Shown here: positions 46,777-56,222 of the stretch, piece by piece
Layout: each line of letters opens with the position of its first letter
How positions within the stretch are numbered: the stretch's first letter is position 1
Translations under genes and position numbers: made by a program
The notes under the pieces: model-generated
What the model was told of the DNA's origin: nothing
The model's input: the letters and a program-made list of their open reading frames with translations, nothing else
The model's database searches: none
Source: Desulfuribacillus stibiiarsenatis
Lineage (GTDB): Bacteria; Bacillota; Bacilli; Desulfuribacillales; Desulfuribacillaceae
Length of the DNA: 64,000 nucleotides
NCBI RefSeq assembly: GCF_001742305.1
Contig: NZ_MJAT01000022.1
Coordinates: forward strand, 62,001 to 126,000
Reading direction: 5' to 3'

Positions 46777-47488
46777 TGCAGTAATTGCTGAGGACTGTAA
46801 TGAATCGAGAGATATACTGAAACAATTTTTAGAAATGGATTCCGATTTAGACATCATCGGTGAAGCCAATAATGGTGAAGAATTATTAGAGTTACTTTTC
46901 AACAGACGGCCAATGGTTGCATTTGTTGATATAGATATGCCGAAAATGACAGGATTTGATGCGGTTGCTATGGCGAGCAAGATTTCTCCACAGTTACAGG
47001 TCATATTAATCACTGGACATAAAGACTATGCCATTAAAGCTTTTGAAATTAACGCTACAGATTTTTTAGTGAAACCCATTGAGAGATCTAGATTACTAGT
47101 GTCGTTACAAAGGATAAAGGAAAATGCAAAAAAAGCAAGGATTAGTGAAGTTCAGGAGAAAAAAGATAAAATCATATTAAAGTCTGAAAAATCAATATTC
47201 ATGATACCGTATCAAGACATTATTTGCATTGAAAGAATTGGTAGAAAGAGTGAGGTATGGACGAAAGAGAGAAAGATTGATACGGTAGAGAATTTTACTG
47301 AGCTAATGAGTAATCTTCCAAATCGTTTTTTTCAGACACATCGCTCCTTTATTGTAAACTTAGACTACCTGTACAAAATTACAAAGTCGGGTGACACTAA
47401 TATCGGATATCTAAAACACATTGATAAAACTATTCATATATCTAAAAATAAAATCATGGAATTGCAAAAATATCATGAAAATATTTAA
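46763..47488 (+). CDS. LytTR response regulator
   Basis: 241 aa. Receiver domain 1-120 with E10/D11, phospho-acceptor D56 (FVDIDMP) and KPIE; LytTR DNA-binding domain about 140-241 (RFFQTHRSFIVNLDYL). It activates genes at pairs of direct repeats in related systems. Start: GTG 46763 has TAGGTGAG upstream and gives the normal N-terminus MKRISAVIAEDC. It overlaps the HisKA gene. Confidence 0.92.
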   Translation: MKRISAVIAEDCNESRDILKQFLEMDSDLDIIGEANNGEELLELLFNRRPMVAFVDIDMPKMTGFDAVAMASKISPQLQVILITGHKDYAIKAFEINATDFLVKPIERSRLLVSLQRIKENAKKARISEVQEKKDKIILKSEKSIFMIPYQDIICIERIGRKSEVWTKERKIDTVENFTELMSNLPNRFFQTHRSFIVNLDYLYKITKSGDTNIGYLKHIDKTIHISKNKIMELQKYHENI

Positions 47489-47492
47489 CATG

Positions 47493-47527
47493 AAAAGCTT
47501 CTTTCAACATCTGAAAGGGGCTTTTTT
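47493..47527 (+). terminator. Intrinsic terminator
   Basis: AAAAGCTTCTTTCA pairs with TGAAAGGGGCTTTT (wobble pairs), then T residues. It separates the LytTR gene from the kinase. Confidence 0.7.
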
Positions 47528-47636
47528 ATTATGCGAATAGCCCGGAAAGTGCGTTGAAATGCTACACAATCAACTGGACAGACCATTGTAACATCAAGTA
47601 ATCTTAACAATAATATTGCGGGAAGGATTGATTAAC

Positions 47637-49001
47637 ATCTTTATTCTTTTAATTTCTTTAAACATTATCCCTGTCTTTATAGGGTACTACTTATTACGAC
47701 TATATAGTAGAAATCGCTTGATTCTATCCATTCAACTACTAATATTTTTATTTGCATGCTGGCAAATGGCAAGAGCCGTTTCAGATTATAACTTTATGCT
47801 TTCAAATGGTCTTTTGTTTTCAAGAATCATTAGTAATGCGGGGCTTCTTCTTACTGCACCGACGATCTCATTAATTATATATTTTATTATTGCTGAAACT
47901 TCAAGTAAACATTTGTTGATTTTAGGTGTCAAGAGATTTGTACAAGCTCATTATTATTGGGCTTTTATAGTATTTATAAATACGTTTGCATTAACCGATA
48001 AGAACATACAATTATTATTTGTTGCTCATTTTTTAGTACATATATTGGTGGCGATTATACTAATAGTAGTCGTTAAATACCTGAATAATTTCTATTTAAA
48101 AGAACTGCTTAGTCCTTTTTCATATGGTATTCTCGCATATACATTCATAGAGATATTCGCTTATCAGAGACTATCTGAATATCTCATAGCGATTATGTCT
48201 AGCATTGTTTTCACGTTATTTTTAGTGTTTGCAGTATTGATGGCATATGAGCGAACGAATAGAGATTATAAGAATTTTCTATCCAAATTTTTCGTAGATA
48301 ACTCTTTAAACCTTTATTCTACAGAGTTTATGCATGAGATAAAGAATAATTTAGGTGTGATTAAAGGCTTTAGTGATTTAATTAATAGATCATGTAAAAC
48401 AATAGAGGTAGCGGGTGTGAATCATATTCCGTTGTTTGTTCAAGAGATCAATACAGCAGTAGATAATATGGATGGTTTTATTAAGGAATTTAAAGATTAT
48501 GCGAATACAAAGGAGAATAATCTCAGAGAAGAGGACATAAGGCAACTGATTGAAAAGGTATATTACCAATTTTACAACAGAGGAAACGTAAGAATTACTA
48601 TTAACAGCGATACGAAAATATTCGCTTGGGTGAATCGATTTTTTCTAAAGCAGATTCTGTTTAATATTATAAAGAATGCTGCAGAAGAAGCCGGGCGTCA
48701 GGATCTTTCGTTTTGTGAGATCAATTTTAGTCTCTACTACAGAGAACGCTATACATATATTGATATTTTTGACTCATGTAACCAAATAAAAAAAGAATAT
48801 GCAGAAGATATATTGAAAATTTTTAAATCATCAAAAGAGGATGGTTTTCGGATTGGGCTTGTTGCAAGTAAGAAACTTGCTATCTATCAATTTGGAAATT
48901 TAACAATTGAAGAAGTAAATGGGAACAACATTATCAGGCTTATTTTTAGAAGATCCGATATAGGAGAGATGGAAATTGAAAATATACACAATGGACGATA
49001 A
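47637..49001 (+). CDS. Multi-TM sensor histidine kinase, apparent AUC start
   Basis: 454 aa. About seven hydrophobic helices (residues 1-215), H-box HEIKNNLGVIKGF, N-box ILFNIIKNAAEEA. The G1 box reads DIFDSC where DxGxG is normal, and G2 reads GFRIGL, so the nucleotide pocket is altered but not clearly dead. GGAAGGA (47621-47627) lies 9 bp before ATC 47637; the upstream TTG 47616 has no ribosome site and TTG 47628 touches it. The next gene overlaps its 3' end by 26 bp. Confidence 0.8.
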   Translation: MFILLISLNIIPVFIGYYLLRLYSRNRLILSIQLLIFLFACWQMARAVSDYNFMLSNGLLFSRIISNAGLLLTAPTISLIIYFIIAETSSKHLLILGVKRFVQAHYYWAFIVFINTFALTDKNIQLLFVAHFLVHILVAIILIVVVKYLNNFYLKELLSPFSYGILAYTFIEIFAYQRLSEYLIAIMSSIVFTLFLVFAVLMAYERTNRDYKNFLSKFFVDNSLNLYSTEFMHEIKNNLGVIKGFSDLINRSCKTIEVAGVNHIPLFVQEINTAVDNMDGFIKEFKDYANTKENNLREEDIRQLIEKVYYQFYNRGNVRITINSDTKIFAWVNRFFLKQILFNIIKNAAEEAGRQDLSFCEINFSLYYRERYTYIDIFDSCNQIKKEYAEDILKIFKSSKEDGFRIGLVASKKLAIYQFGNLTIEEVNGNNIIRLIFRRSDIGEMEIENIHNGR

Positions 49002-49734
49002 TAAGCAGATTAACTTTCTATATAAAAGCTTGTTTATGGAAGAATATGAAATCACAACATTTGATAATATAGGGGATTTCATGCGTAAGATTTCCTTAGT
49101 ATTACCAGAAGTAGTCATACTGGATTTGAACTTTCAAGGGAAATCTATTGGATACGACATTGCAGTAAAAGTACGTGAAATCAGTAAAACTGTTTCTATA
49201 ATCATTATATCGTCCTTCATCGACCATCACATTATTAAGAAGTTTATGTCACTAAATATTTATGAATTCCTAAGTAAACCAATTGACCTTCGGCGTCTTG
49301 ACGCGATTATTCATGAGATAGCCAATGCTACAGATGCTTATTGCGAATTAGCAAAACGATTGTATACGAATCGATTGTGTATTTTAGAGGATACAAACCA
49401 AATGAGATTGCTTTACGGATATCAGTTTAGCGAGTTTCAATTAAGTTTATGTAAACATTTTGATGAGTTGAAAAAGCTACAGGACAAGCATGAAGTAAAC
49501 ACTATTATATTAGATTATAAGCTAGCAGATAATGAGAATTTCGATGATGTACTAGATTATACAAGGAAATACTATCAAAATGCGAAGATTATCTTGATTT
49601 CTGGAAGCATCATGAATCTAAGGTTAGATCAAAAATACAGAGATGTAATACAATATTTCTTTGAAAAGCCTGTTGATTGCTTTGATACAATTAAAGCAGC
49701 GATTCGCGAATCTAACGTAAGAACTCTTGTGTAG
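48976..49734 (+). CDS. Dual-receiver protein (REC-REC)
   Basis: 252 aa with two receivers and no output domain. Receiver 1: DD near residue 7, VILDLNF with the acceptor Asp, LSKPID. Receiver 2 (about 130-250): ILEDT, IILDYKL, FEKPVD. Likely a phosphate sink or relay for the overlapping kinase. TTG start, GGAG about 10 bp upstream. Confidence 0.85.
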   Translation: MKIYTMDDNKQINFLYKSLFMEEYEITTFDNIGDFMRKISLVLPEVVILDLNFQGKSIGYDIAVKVREISKTVSIIIISSFIDHHIIKKFMSLNIYEFLSKPIDLRRLDAIIHEIANATDAYCELAKRLYTNRLCILEDTNQMRLLYGYQFSEFQLSLCKHFDELKKLQDKHEVNTIILDYKLADNENFDDVLDYTRKYYQNAKIILISGSIMNLRLDQKYRDVIQYFFEKPVDCFDTIKAAIRESNVRTLV

Positions 49735-49833
49735 TATTAGATTTCTATACAAACGAAAGCAAACACATCCTTTCACGAGGTAAAGTCTCTAAATTGAAAT
49801 ATATCGGCTAAAGGCAAGGATTGATATTTAGCT

Positions 49834-49863
49834 AAAAAAACCGCAGTAACCGGCGGTTTTTTT
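49834..49863. terminator. Bidirectional terminator
   Basis: AAAAAAACCGC and GCGGTTTTTTT around a 8-nt loop; T run in both directions, between convergent genes. Confidence 0.85.
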
Positions 49864-49866
49864 GAT

Positions 49867-50535
49867 TTAAAGAATACGTTCCAGTCGGTGTAACCATTGG
49901 TCAAAATGTTTGCAGTGTTGACGTATCATGGGAAGACCAATCTCAGCAGCAATCATTGGCCCAGCAGTCCTCTTAGAATATCGATAGGCAGGTATTTCGT
50001 TGATAATCCGTTTCGATGGGGCAGTCGCTACCCCATGGTTAATATGTTCAGGGGATGGGAAGTGTATCGTCATTTGCTTAAGATTGTTAATCTGTTCTTG
50101 TCGTTTGAAGAAGTACACGTCAAATTTTAATGGATCAGTTAAGATGAGCGCCTCAAATTCATGAAGCTGAATATAGGGAATGAAGAAGGGTCGACGTATA
50201 TCTTTAGCAATCGCCCGTTCGATTCGTTTGACAAGATTATACGGATTATTATAGATATTGATGAAATGGTATCCAGGAAAGTCCTTTGGTAATGCGTAAA
50301 AATCTATCATAGTGGTATACCAAGCCGTTTTGTCTTCATCCATCCAGTTCAACAGATCGCGCTTTAACTTTTCGTAGCTTGCAAGCCCGCCGCGAAATAT
50401 TTTCCCATCCCGCCGGCTAGTCTCAACCATCCTTGCGCGCACATCAATGCCGTGTAGCCCTAAATGGGCGGCTAATAAATCCCTTACGAAAGTTTCTTCT
50501 GTCTGTCCTTCTACGATGATATTCAAACGTTTCAT
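49867..50535 (-). CDS. DUF4276 protein (TOPRIM-like)
   Basis: 222 aa. IIVEGQTEETFVRDLL at the N-terminus resembles the first TOPRIM strand with its Glu; MIDFYALPKDFPG carries an acidic second motif, and FEALILTDP a third. DUF4276 genes usually sit next to an SMC/ABC-like ATPase, as here (4-bp overlap). A nuclease role by analogy with OLD-type TOPRIM proteins is inference. Confidence 0.8.
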   Translation of the reverse strand: MKRLNIIVEGQTEETFVRDLLAAHLGLHGIDVRARMVETSRRDGKIFRGGLASYEKLKRDLLNWMDEDKTAWYTTMIDFYALPKDFPGYHFINIYNNPYNLVKRIERAIAKDIRRPFFIPYIQLHEFEALILTDPLKFDVYFFKRQEQINNLKQMTIHFPSPEHINHGVATAPSKRIINEIPAYRYSKRTAGPMIAAEIGLPMIRQHCKHFDQWLHRLERIL

Positions 50536-51569
50536 AAGGAAGGCCTACCCCCTATGATGTTTTTCTCCCACAACTCACCTAACGTATAGTCTTCAAGCCA
50601 CTTAGCTAAAGATTGATGTTGTAACCGCTGGAATGTCGATTGGCCATTTTTACGATCGACAACGACTACATCTTCCACTTCCAAATGGTTTAATAAGGTA
50701 ATCGACTGTGTAGAAATGATCAACTGCGTTTCTGTGGCTAAACTCTTTATAATGCAAGCTAGTACATTGATTGCATAGGGGTGTAGTCCTAATTCCGGCT
50801 CGTCAATGCAAAGTAATGCAGGAGGATTCGGTTGAAGTAATATGGTGACTAATGTAATCATGCGGACCATGCCATCCGATAGATGACTCGTGTTAAACAC
50901 CATATCCGAACCTTTTTCACGCCAATAAAATACAGATGGATCTGACCAAACAAAGTCATCGAAAAACGGTAGCATTTGCTGCAATGTATGGAGAATCCTT
51001 TTGTAATGGCTAGGTTCGTTCAGATAAATAGAATGCAGTTTTGATACAATTGATAAATCGGGTGCATGATGAAAACGATAGAACTCCCAACTATTTACGT
51101 ATTCAAGGAAGGGGTGTATCTGCTCATGACTAAACGAATCGAGTTTTGTTTCGGTGTGCCCAGTTCCCAAGCTATGTACTCCCGAGTTCAGTGAAATACG
51201 CTCTTTCGCAAAGACAAGCTGATCACTTAAGCCACAAGTTAAGTCAAAGTCATATTCAATTTTCCCAGATTCTTGAGTAAACTGAAGATTGCTTGATAAA
51301 ACACTCGTTTTCTGATTTCCGAAGTATAATAAGTGAGAGGCTCCGTTACAGTTTGCTACAATCTGCTGGAGATTCCTCTTTGTTAGCATTTGAATCAATT
51401 GGAGAAATGAAATAAGATTTGATTTACCAGCACCGTTTGCTCCAATTAATACCGTTAAAGGTGCTAATTCGAGTTGTAGTTCGCGAATTGACTTGTACCC
51501 TTTAATCTCGATTTGGTGTAGAATAGAAATCCATCCCCTCTGCTGAAAATACTTGGTAAATAACGACAT
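50532..51569 (-). CDS. AAA/ABC-type ATPase of the AAA_21 group
   Basis: 345 aa from ATG 51569. Walker A GANGAGKSN, then a helical insertion, signature-like LSDGMVRM, Walker B LLCIDEPELGLHP and STQSITLLN after it. Together with the DUF4276 gene it resembles two-gene ATPase plus TOPRIM systems (OLD- or PARIS-like), mostly phage defence. ATG 51569 has only a weak GAGAG site. AGAGGGG at 51541-51535 suggests initiation at ATT 51530 instead, giving an N-terminus (SILHQIEIKGYKSI) typical of the family. Confidence 0.85.
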   Translation of the reverse strand: MSLFTKYFQQRGWISILHQIEIKGYKSIRELQLELAPLTVLIGANGAGKSNLISFLQLIQMLTKRNLQQIVANCNGASHLLYFGNQKTSVLSSNLQFTQESGKIEYDFDLTCGLSDQLVFAKERISLNSGVHSLGTGHTETKLDSFSHEQIHPFLEYVNSWEFYRFHHAPDLSIVSKLHSIYLNEPSHYKRILHTLQQMLPFFDDFVWSDPSVFYWREKGSDMVFNTSHLSDGMVRMITLVTILLQPNPPALLCIDEPELGLHPYAINVLACIIKSLATETQLIISTQSITLLNHLEVEDVVVVDRKNGQSTFQRLQHQSLAKWLEDYTLGELWEKNIIGGRPSL

Positions 51570-51719
51570 TCTAAGGCTCTCAATGCTATTGAAAATCAAT
51601 AATCTACTGTATATAGTATACATGGAATCGTACTCTAATTGAAACAATTGTACTAACGATGTCGTCTAACTTGATAATACATTGGTTTACATTTTGAGTT
51701 TTAAAAGGAGTGGTTTGTC

Positions 51720-52631
51720 TTGTCAGAAAAAATGGTATTCAAGCGTACGAATGGTTTAAAGGTCATGCTCATCACATTAGTATTACTCATCACACTCGTT
51801 GGATGTGGGAATACGAAGTCGAGTATGGAATCTGTAGCGAACGACGCAGCTCAATATCCGAATAGTAGTCCTGCGATGGAGCCGCGCGATATGAAAAGTG
51901 AAGAGTACGGTGAATCTGGCTCAAATCTATCAAACGGTAGTACAGAGTTAGCAGATCAAGCTGAGAGGCTAGTAATCAAAAGTGGTGATATCTCATTATA
52001 TGTAGATAGCACAGAAAAGGCTTTTACAGATATTACAACGATTGTAGAATCAAGTGGTGGGTTTATTCAAGATTCTCACGTTTGGAATTCTGATCGTGGT
52101 ATGTCAGCAAATCTTCAATTAAGAATTCCTGCGAAACAGCTGCAGCAGGTTGTAGAGCAGTTGGAAGCATTAGGTCGAGTGCAAAGCAAGCGCATTGGTG
52201 GGCAAGACGTAACGGAAGAATTCGTTGATTTAGAATCACGGTTACGTAACTTAAACAGACAGGAACAAAGGTATCTAGAATTATTAGAGCAAGCAAAGAA
52301 CGTGGAAGATATATTACGTATTGAAAAAGAGCTAAATCTTGTTCGTGGGGAAATTGAACGCATTACGGGTCGATTGATTGGCCTCAAAGATAAAATCAGT
52401 TTCGCGACATTGCATGTGAATATTAGTGAAGCTCTGAAGCAAGGGGAAGTATTACCTCCTTCGTTCTCTAAGGCTATGCAGGACGCGAAACAGGGGATTA
52501 TCAATTCCGTGCACTTGCTGCTCCAAGCTATTACGGGTGCGATTGTGTTTATTGGATATTTAATCCCATTCGTTCCAGTGATATGGATTGGATATTATAT
52601 CTATCGCAAACGTCAGAAGAATAATAGCTAG
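51720..52631 (+). CDS. DUF4349 lipoprotein
   Basis: 303 aa. Signal peptide with lipobox (ITLVG|C29), a Ser-rich spacer, DUF4349 domain (about 84-245) with RIPAKQLQQVVEQLEALG and a long predicted coiled coil, then a C-terminal membrane helix (about 268-293). A surface protein of unknown function. TTG start after GGAG. A shared terminator follows. Confidence 0.85.
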   Translation: MSEKMVFKRTNGLKVMLITLVLLITLVGCGNTKSSMESVANDAAQYPNSSPAMEPRDMKSEEYGESGSNLSNGSTELADQAERLVIKSGDISLYVDSTEKAFTDITTIVESSGGFIQDSHVWNSDRGMSANLQLRIPAKQLQQVVEQLEALGRVQSKRIGGQDVTEEFVDLESRLRNLNRQEQRYLELLEQAKNVEDILRIEKELNLVRGEIERITGRLIGLKDKISFATLHVNISEALKQGEVLPPSFSKAMQDAKQGIINSVHLLLQAITGAIVFIGYLIPFVPVIWIGYYIYRKRQKNNS

Positions 52632-52637
52632 AAGAAT

Positions 52638-52682
52638 AAAAGGCATTCACGGTCTATTAACAGACTAGTGAATGCCTTTTAT
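52638..52682. terminator. Bidirectional terminator
   Basis: AAAAGGCATTCAC pairs with GTGAATGCCTTTT, with an inner GTCT/AGAC stem. It lies between convergent genes. Confidence 0.85.
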
Positions 52683-52705
52683 TGAAGGAAGCAGGTTTTC
52701 ATTCG

Positions 52706-53443
52706 TTACTTCATGTTAAATTGTGCTTGAACGGACGCGCGGATTACTATTTCTCCAGTCATAATCGGAGTTGAAGCATCGCCAGCCATTTTTGCCATTT
52801 CTGGTGCATAGAATACTGGAGGGGTTACTGAAGCTGAATCTGTTGATATGCTTACGACGTCAGCTACTTTTTTATTTAAGGCAGCAGCAACTACATCAGC
52901 TTTCTTTGCTGCATCTTGTACAGCTGCGGTTAATGCTTGCGAGCGTAATACCTCTTCTTTCGTCGAATAGAACTGAACGTTGTTCACTTCATTGGCACCT
53001 GCTTGACTCGCTTTGTCGATAATTGCTCCAAGCTTATCAATGCTTTTTACATCGACAAGTAGCATGTTTCTTGCTTGATAACCAATTATTTCCGCCTGAC
53101 CATTACGGTTTATGCTATAATCGTATTGAGGGTAGACGCTGTAGTTTTGAGTTTGAATTTGCTTTTTATCAATGCCTGCGGCTGCCAAAGCAGTCATCAC
53201 ACGATTTGCCGCTTGTGCATTGTCCTTTTGTGCTTGTTCGGCAGTTTTTGCAGTTGTGACGACACCAATGGAGATTTTTGCTGCATCAGGCTCCACGAAG
53301 ATTTCGCCGACGCCTCCGACATTCACGACAGGAATACCACTTTTACCGTCGACTTCCGCGTTGGCTGGTTCGCTAAAATGCGAGAACAGCAAGGCAGCAG
53401 TTACAATTAATACGGGGATTAAAATACTAGATAATTTTTTCAT
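52706..53443 (-). CDS. SIMPL (DUF541) domain protein, exported
   Basis: 245 aa. Signal peptide with AxA site (PANA, about 30), then a full SIMPL domain: VNVGGVGEIFVEPDAAKISIGV, QTQNYSVYPQYDY and GYQARNMLLV. Related proteins (oxidative stress or outer-surface proteins) have no fixed function. SD TAGGAGG. Confidence 0.88.
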   Translation of the reverse strand: MKKLSSILIPVLIVTAALLFSHFSEPANAEVDGKSGIPVVNVGGVGEIFVEPDAAKISIGVVTTAKTAEQAQKDNAQAANRVMTALAAAGIDKKQIQTQNYSVYPQYDYSINRNGQAEIIGYQARNMLLVDVKSIDKLGAIIDKASQAGANEVNNVQFYSTKEEVLRSQALTAAVQDAAKKADVVAAALNKKVADVVSISTDSASVTPPVFYAPEMAKMAGDASTPIMTGEIVIRASVQAQFNMK

Positions 53444-53571
53444 TCGACATAACCTCCTAGAATATTTTACTACATATAAACATTGTTGCTAATTAAGACG
53501 ATGTTTCGCTCATAATGGTTTCGTGGAAATTGCTGGTTACAGGTTAGTGATGTAAAGGTTTATTACAATTC

Positions 53572-53577
53572 GATATA
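53572..53577 (+). promoter_or_regulatory. Possible -10 element before copy C
   Basis: TATAAT with no good -35 at 17 bp. If used, the transcript would start within a few bases of the start of repeat copy C. Confidence 0.35.
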
Positions 53578-53589
53578 ATTAACGTAACA

Positions 53590-53784
53590 TAAAGAAAACT
53601 TAGTTCAGATGGAGTGTTTACTCGAAGTGAACTCTAGTTGCACTTATTTCGCCTGTACCCCTTGTGGGTGAAGCTTGGCGGCACTTATCTCCCACTTTCA
53701 CCAAGGGTACGTAATGGTTCTAACTATTTTTAAAATAGAAGAACCATTCTGTAGAAGTGGGAGTATTAGAAACGCCGCTGAGAT
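53590..53784 (+). repeat. Modular structured repeat, copy C (longest)
   Basis: It carries all blocks of copy B plus two insertions. The 5' insertion has GTACCCCTTG (53655-53664), which pairs with CAAGGGTAC (53702-53710) in the 3' insertion. A further AATGGTTCT/AGAACCATT hairpin is inserted near 53712-53749. TCCCACTT (53690-53697) pairs with AAGTGGGA (53755-53762). It ends 36 bp before the next start codon. Confidence 0.85.
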
Positions 53785-53819
53785 GAAATATGGGAGATTT
53801 CCAAAAGGAGTGTGTAAAA

Positions 53820-54539
53820 ATGGCATCTATGCAAAGAAATTTTGTACCAGGGCTGATTGTATTAGGGTTAGGGGTATTGCTCCTGCTGAAGAACTTAGGA
53901 TTTATAGAAATAAGTATTGGACAATTTTTTGCTGATTTTTGGCCTATAATTCTTATGATATGGGGATTTCAATTATTGCTTCGGGGTAAAGGGAATGGTT
54001 TCCCTTTTACAGGCATCATATTGATTGCCATTGGGGCTATTTTACTAGGAAATAAAAGAGGTTGGTATGAGATTGACTTATCATCGATATTTCCTTTTAT
54101 TTGGCCCGTCATTCTAATTTTGGCGGGAATTAGCTTGCTGCGAGGACCTAAATCTTTTGGCAATAGTAATGTTGCATTCATGGGTGGATTTGAAAAGAAA
54201 AAAGAACAGTGGAAGCTGGAGGATGGAGATTTTTGGGCTGTAATGGGTGGCATCGAGTTAGACGTTCGAAAAGCGATTCTGGATAAGTCTGAATATCAAT
54301 TAAACTGTACGGCTATCATGGGTGGCATCAAAATAACTGTACCAAGAGATGTTACGGTAATCTGTGAGGGAAGTGCAATTCTTGGTGGTGTAGAAATCAT
54401 GGGAGAGGGTGCAGGTGGTATTGTTGCTACCTTGAAAGAAAAATCGATCGTTGCAGCGGGGACGAGTCGAGCAACTTTGAGGATATACAGCCGTGCTATT
54501 ATGGGTGGTATTGAAATTAAGGCTAAGGGGTCGGAGTAA
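53820..54539 (+). CDS. LiaF/YvqF-like membrane protein
   Basis: 239 aa. Four TM helices in the first 110 residues (DUF5668-type), then a C-terminal beta domain with repeated AVMGGIELDV, AIMGGIKI, AILGGVEI and AIMGGIEIKA strands. LiaF inhibits the cell-wall stress LiaRS system; no liaRS genes are adjacent, so a role in envelope sensing is inferred. Start: ATG 53820 has AAAGGAG. It lies downstream of repeat copy C. Confidence 0.85.
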   Translation: MASMQRNFVPGLIVLGLGVLLLLKNLGFIEISIGQFFADFWPIILMIWGFQLLLRGKGNGFPFTGIILIAIGAILLGNKRGWYEIDLSSIFPFIWPVILILAGISLLRGPKSFGNSNVAFMGGFEKKKEQWKLEDGDFWAVMGGIELDVRKAILDKSEYQLNCTAIMGGIKITVPRDVTVICEGSAILGGVEIMGEGAGGIVATLKEKSIVAAGTSRATLRIYSRAIMGGIEIKAKGSE

Positions 54540-54541
54540 TC

Positions 54542-55114
54542 ATGAGAATTGCATTTGTGCTCTTTCATGGGATGACGATGCTTGATTTTATCGGTTTTTA
54601 TGATTGTGTAACACGTCTCAAGACGATGGGTTTTATCAAGGATTTAAGTTGGGACACCTGCGCTTTAACACCAACGGTACGCGATGACCGGGGGATTGAG
54701 ATGAAGATCGATAAACAGAATGCGGATTTAAGTGAATATGATATGATTTTTATACCAGGTGGTATGGCAACAAGGCAATTAATTCATGATGAAACTCATA
54801 TCGAGTGGCTAAAAAAGGCAAGATATGTTCGATATATTGTATCTGTTTGTACTGGCTCGCTATTATTAGGGGCTGCTGATATCTTGCGAGGGAAAAGAGC
54901 AACAACGCACCCCAATGCATACAGCCTATTAGAATCTTACGATGTTGTCGTCAATAAAAAGCGGATTGTCTTTGAGGATAATATCATTACTGCGGGTGGG
55001 GTAGCAGCATCGATTGACTTAGGACTTTTTATATGCGAACTGCTTGCAGGGTACGATGCTCGTTCAGTAATACAAAAACAGATGGATTATCCTTATGTGT
55101 ATCAAGGGATATAA
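54542..55114 (+). CDS. DJ-1/PfpI family protein
   Basis: 190 aa. The nucleophile elbow is VSVCTGSLLLG with the Cys, the conserved Glu/Asp and FHGMTMLDFIGFYD match isonitrile hydratase-like members. Catalytic role unclear. It starts 3 bp after the LiaF-like stop, so it is cotranscribed. Confidence 0.85.
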   Translation: MRIAFVLFHGMTMLDFIGFYDCVTRLKTMGFIKDLSWDTCALTPTVRDDRGIEMKIDKQNADLSEYDMIFIPGGMATRQLIHDETHIEWLKKARYVRYIVSVCTGSLLLGAADILRGKRATTHPNAYSLLESYDVVVNKKRIVFEDNIITAGGVAASIDLGLFICELLAGYDARSVIQKQMDYPYVYQGI

Positions 55115-55180
55115 GATTATGTACTACATACGTGAAGTGGTAAGTATTATACAGTAAACAGTATAAAGGAGTGTGAGGGA

Positions 55181-56209
55181 TTGGCAAAACTTACATTAGA
55201 GGATTTATTTGAACGCAATGTGCCACTTGCTGAACATTGTTCCTATGAAATTGGTGGAATCGCTGACTTCTTTGCATTGCCAGAGAATGTCGAGGAGCTA
55301 CAGATATTACTGGAAGCTTGTCAAACATCCGGGGTGCCATATTTTTTATTTGGCTATGGTTCGAATCTATTGTTCCCAGACAATCCGCAAAGAGGAAAAG
55401 CGTTTATTTCTTTGAAGAAAATGATTGACTGTCAATGGGATTCAACCCAAAAAGACCAATTGTTCCTATCAGCTGGTGTGCCTTTGTCGTTTTTGGCGAT
55501 TATTGGTTTGTTATGCAACCATTCAAAGCTTAATTTTACACATCTATTGCCTGGATGCATCGGATCAGGCATTTACATCAATGCTAAGTGCTATGACGAC
55601 CAAATGAGTGGAGTGATAGAGCGAGTTCATTACATTGACCCTTTTGAGAAAAGTCCAACGATTGTTACAATTGATATAGAAAGTTGCGAATTTGCTTATA
55701 AGCAATCGATTTTCCAAGGCAAACCATGGATTATTGTCGGAGCTGATTTCAAGGTTTCCAATATGACAGAGTCAAATGTCCACCGAATTCGAGATTTGCT
55801 CACGAAATATAGAGAGTCGGATTCGATTACGAAGCTATATGATTTCTATCAGCATTTTAAAATGTTGTTTGAATTTGTTGCTTACGAAAAACAAGCAAGT
55901 GCTGTGAATTTCATAAAGATTGATGAAGATCGTAATGCGAAGAAGCATTTCTCGTTTCCGTCCTGCGGGTCGGTATTTAAGAACAATTATGGATTTGGAA
56001 CTCCGATGGGAGTCATTGTAGATCAGTTAGAACTAAAGGGTAAAGCCTATGGAGGGGCTATGATCTCCCCTTATCATGGGAATTTTATAATTAACTATAA
56101 AGATGCAAAATCGGAAGATGTAAAGTATCTAATTCAACTTGTACAAGAGAAAGTTCATGCAGCCCATGGCTTTGTACCAGAACCTGAGGTAGTGATTGTG
56201 AAAAGTTAG
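55181..56209 (+). CDS. murB: MurB-like UDP-N-acetylenolpyruvoylglucosamine reductase
   Basis: 342 aa FAD enzyme of peptidoglycan precursor synthesis. FAD site GYGSNLLF, GCIGSGIYINA and the catalytic Ser in CGSVFKN are present. A 40-residue insertion (about 220-258) precedes the catalytic Ser motif, longer than usual. This may be a second copy or a paralogue with another role. TTG start after GGAGTGTGAGG. Confidence 0.85.
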   Translation: MAKLTLEDLFERNVPLAEHCSYEIGGIADFFALPENVEELQILLEACQTSGVPYFLFGYGSNLLFPDNPQRGKAFISLKKMIDCQWDSTQKDQLFLSAGVPLSFLAIIGLLCNHSKLNFTHLLPGCIGSGIYINAKCYDDQMSGVIERVHYIDPFEKSPTIVTIDIESCEFAYKQSIFQGKPWIIVGADFKVSNMTESNVHRIRDLLTKYRESDSITKLYDFYQHFKMLFEFVAYEKQASAVNFIKIDEDRNAKKHFSFPSCGSVFKNNYGFGTPMGVIVDQLELKGKAYGGAMISPYHGNFIINYKDAKSEDVKYLIQLVQEKVHAAHGFVPEPEVVIVKS

Positions 56210-56222
56210 GAGGCTATTCGCC

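Noticed and set aside
55181-56209. Pseudogene because of the insertion before the Ser motif
   Set aside because: Reading frame and FAD and catalytic motifs are intact.
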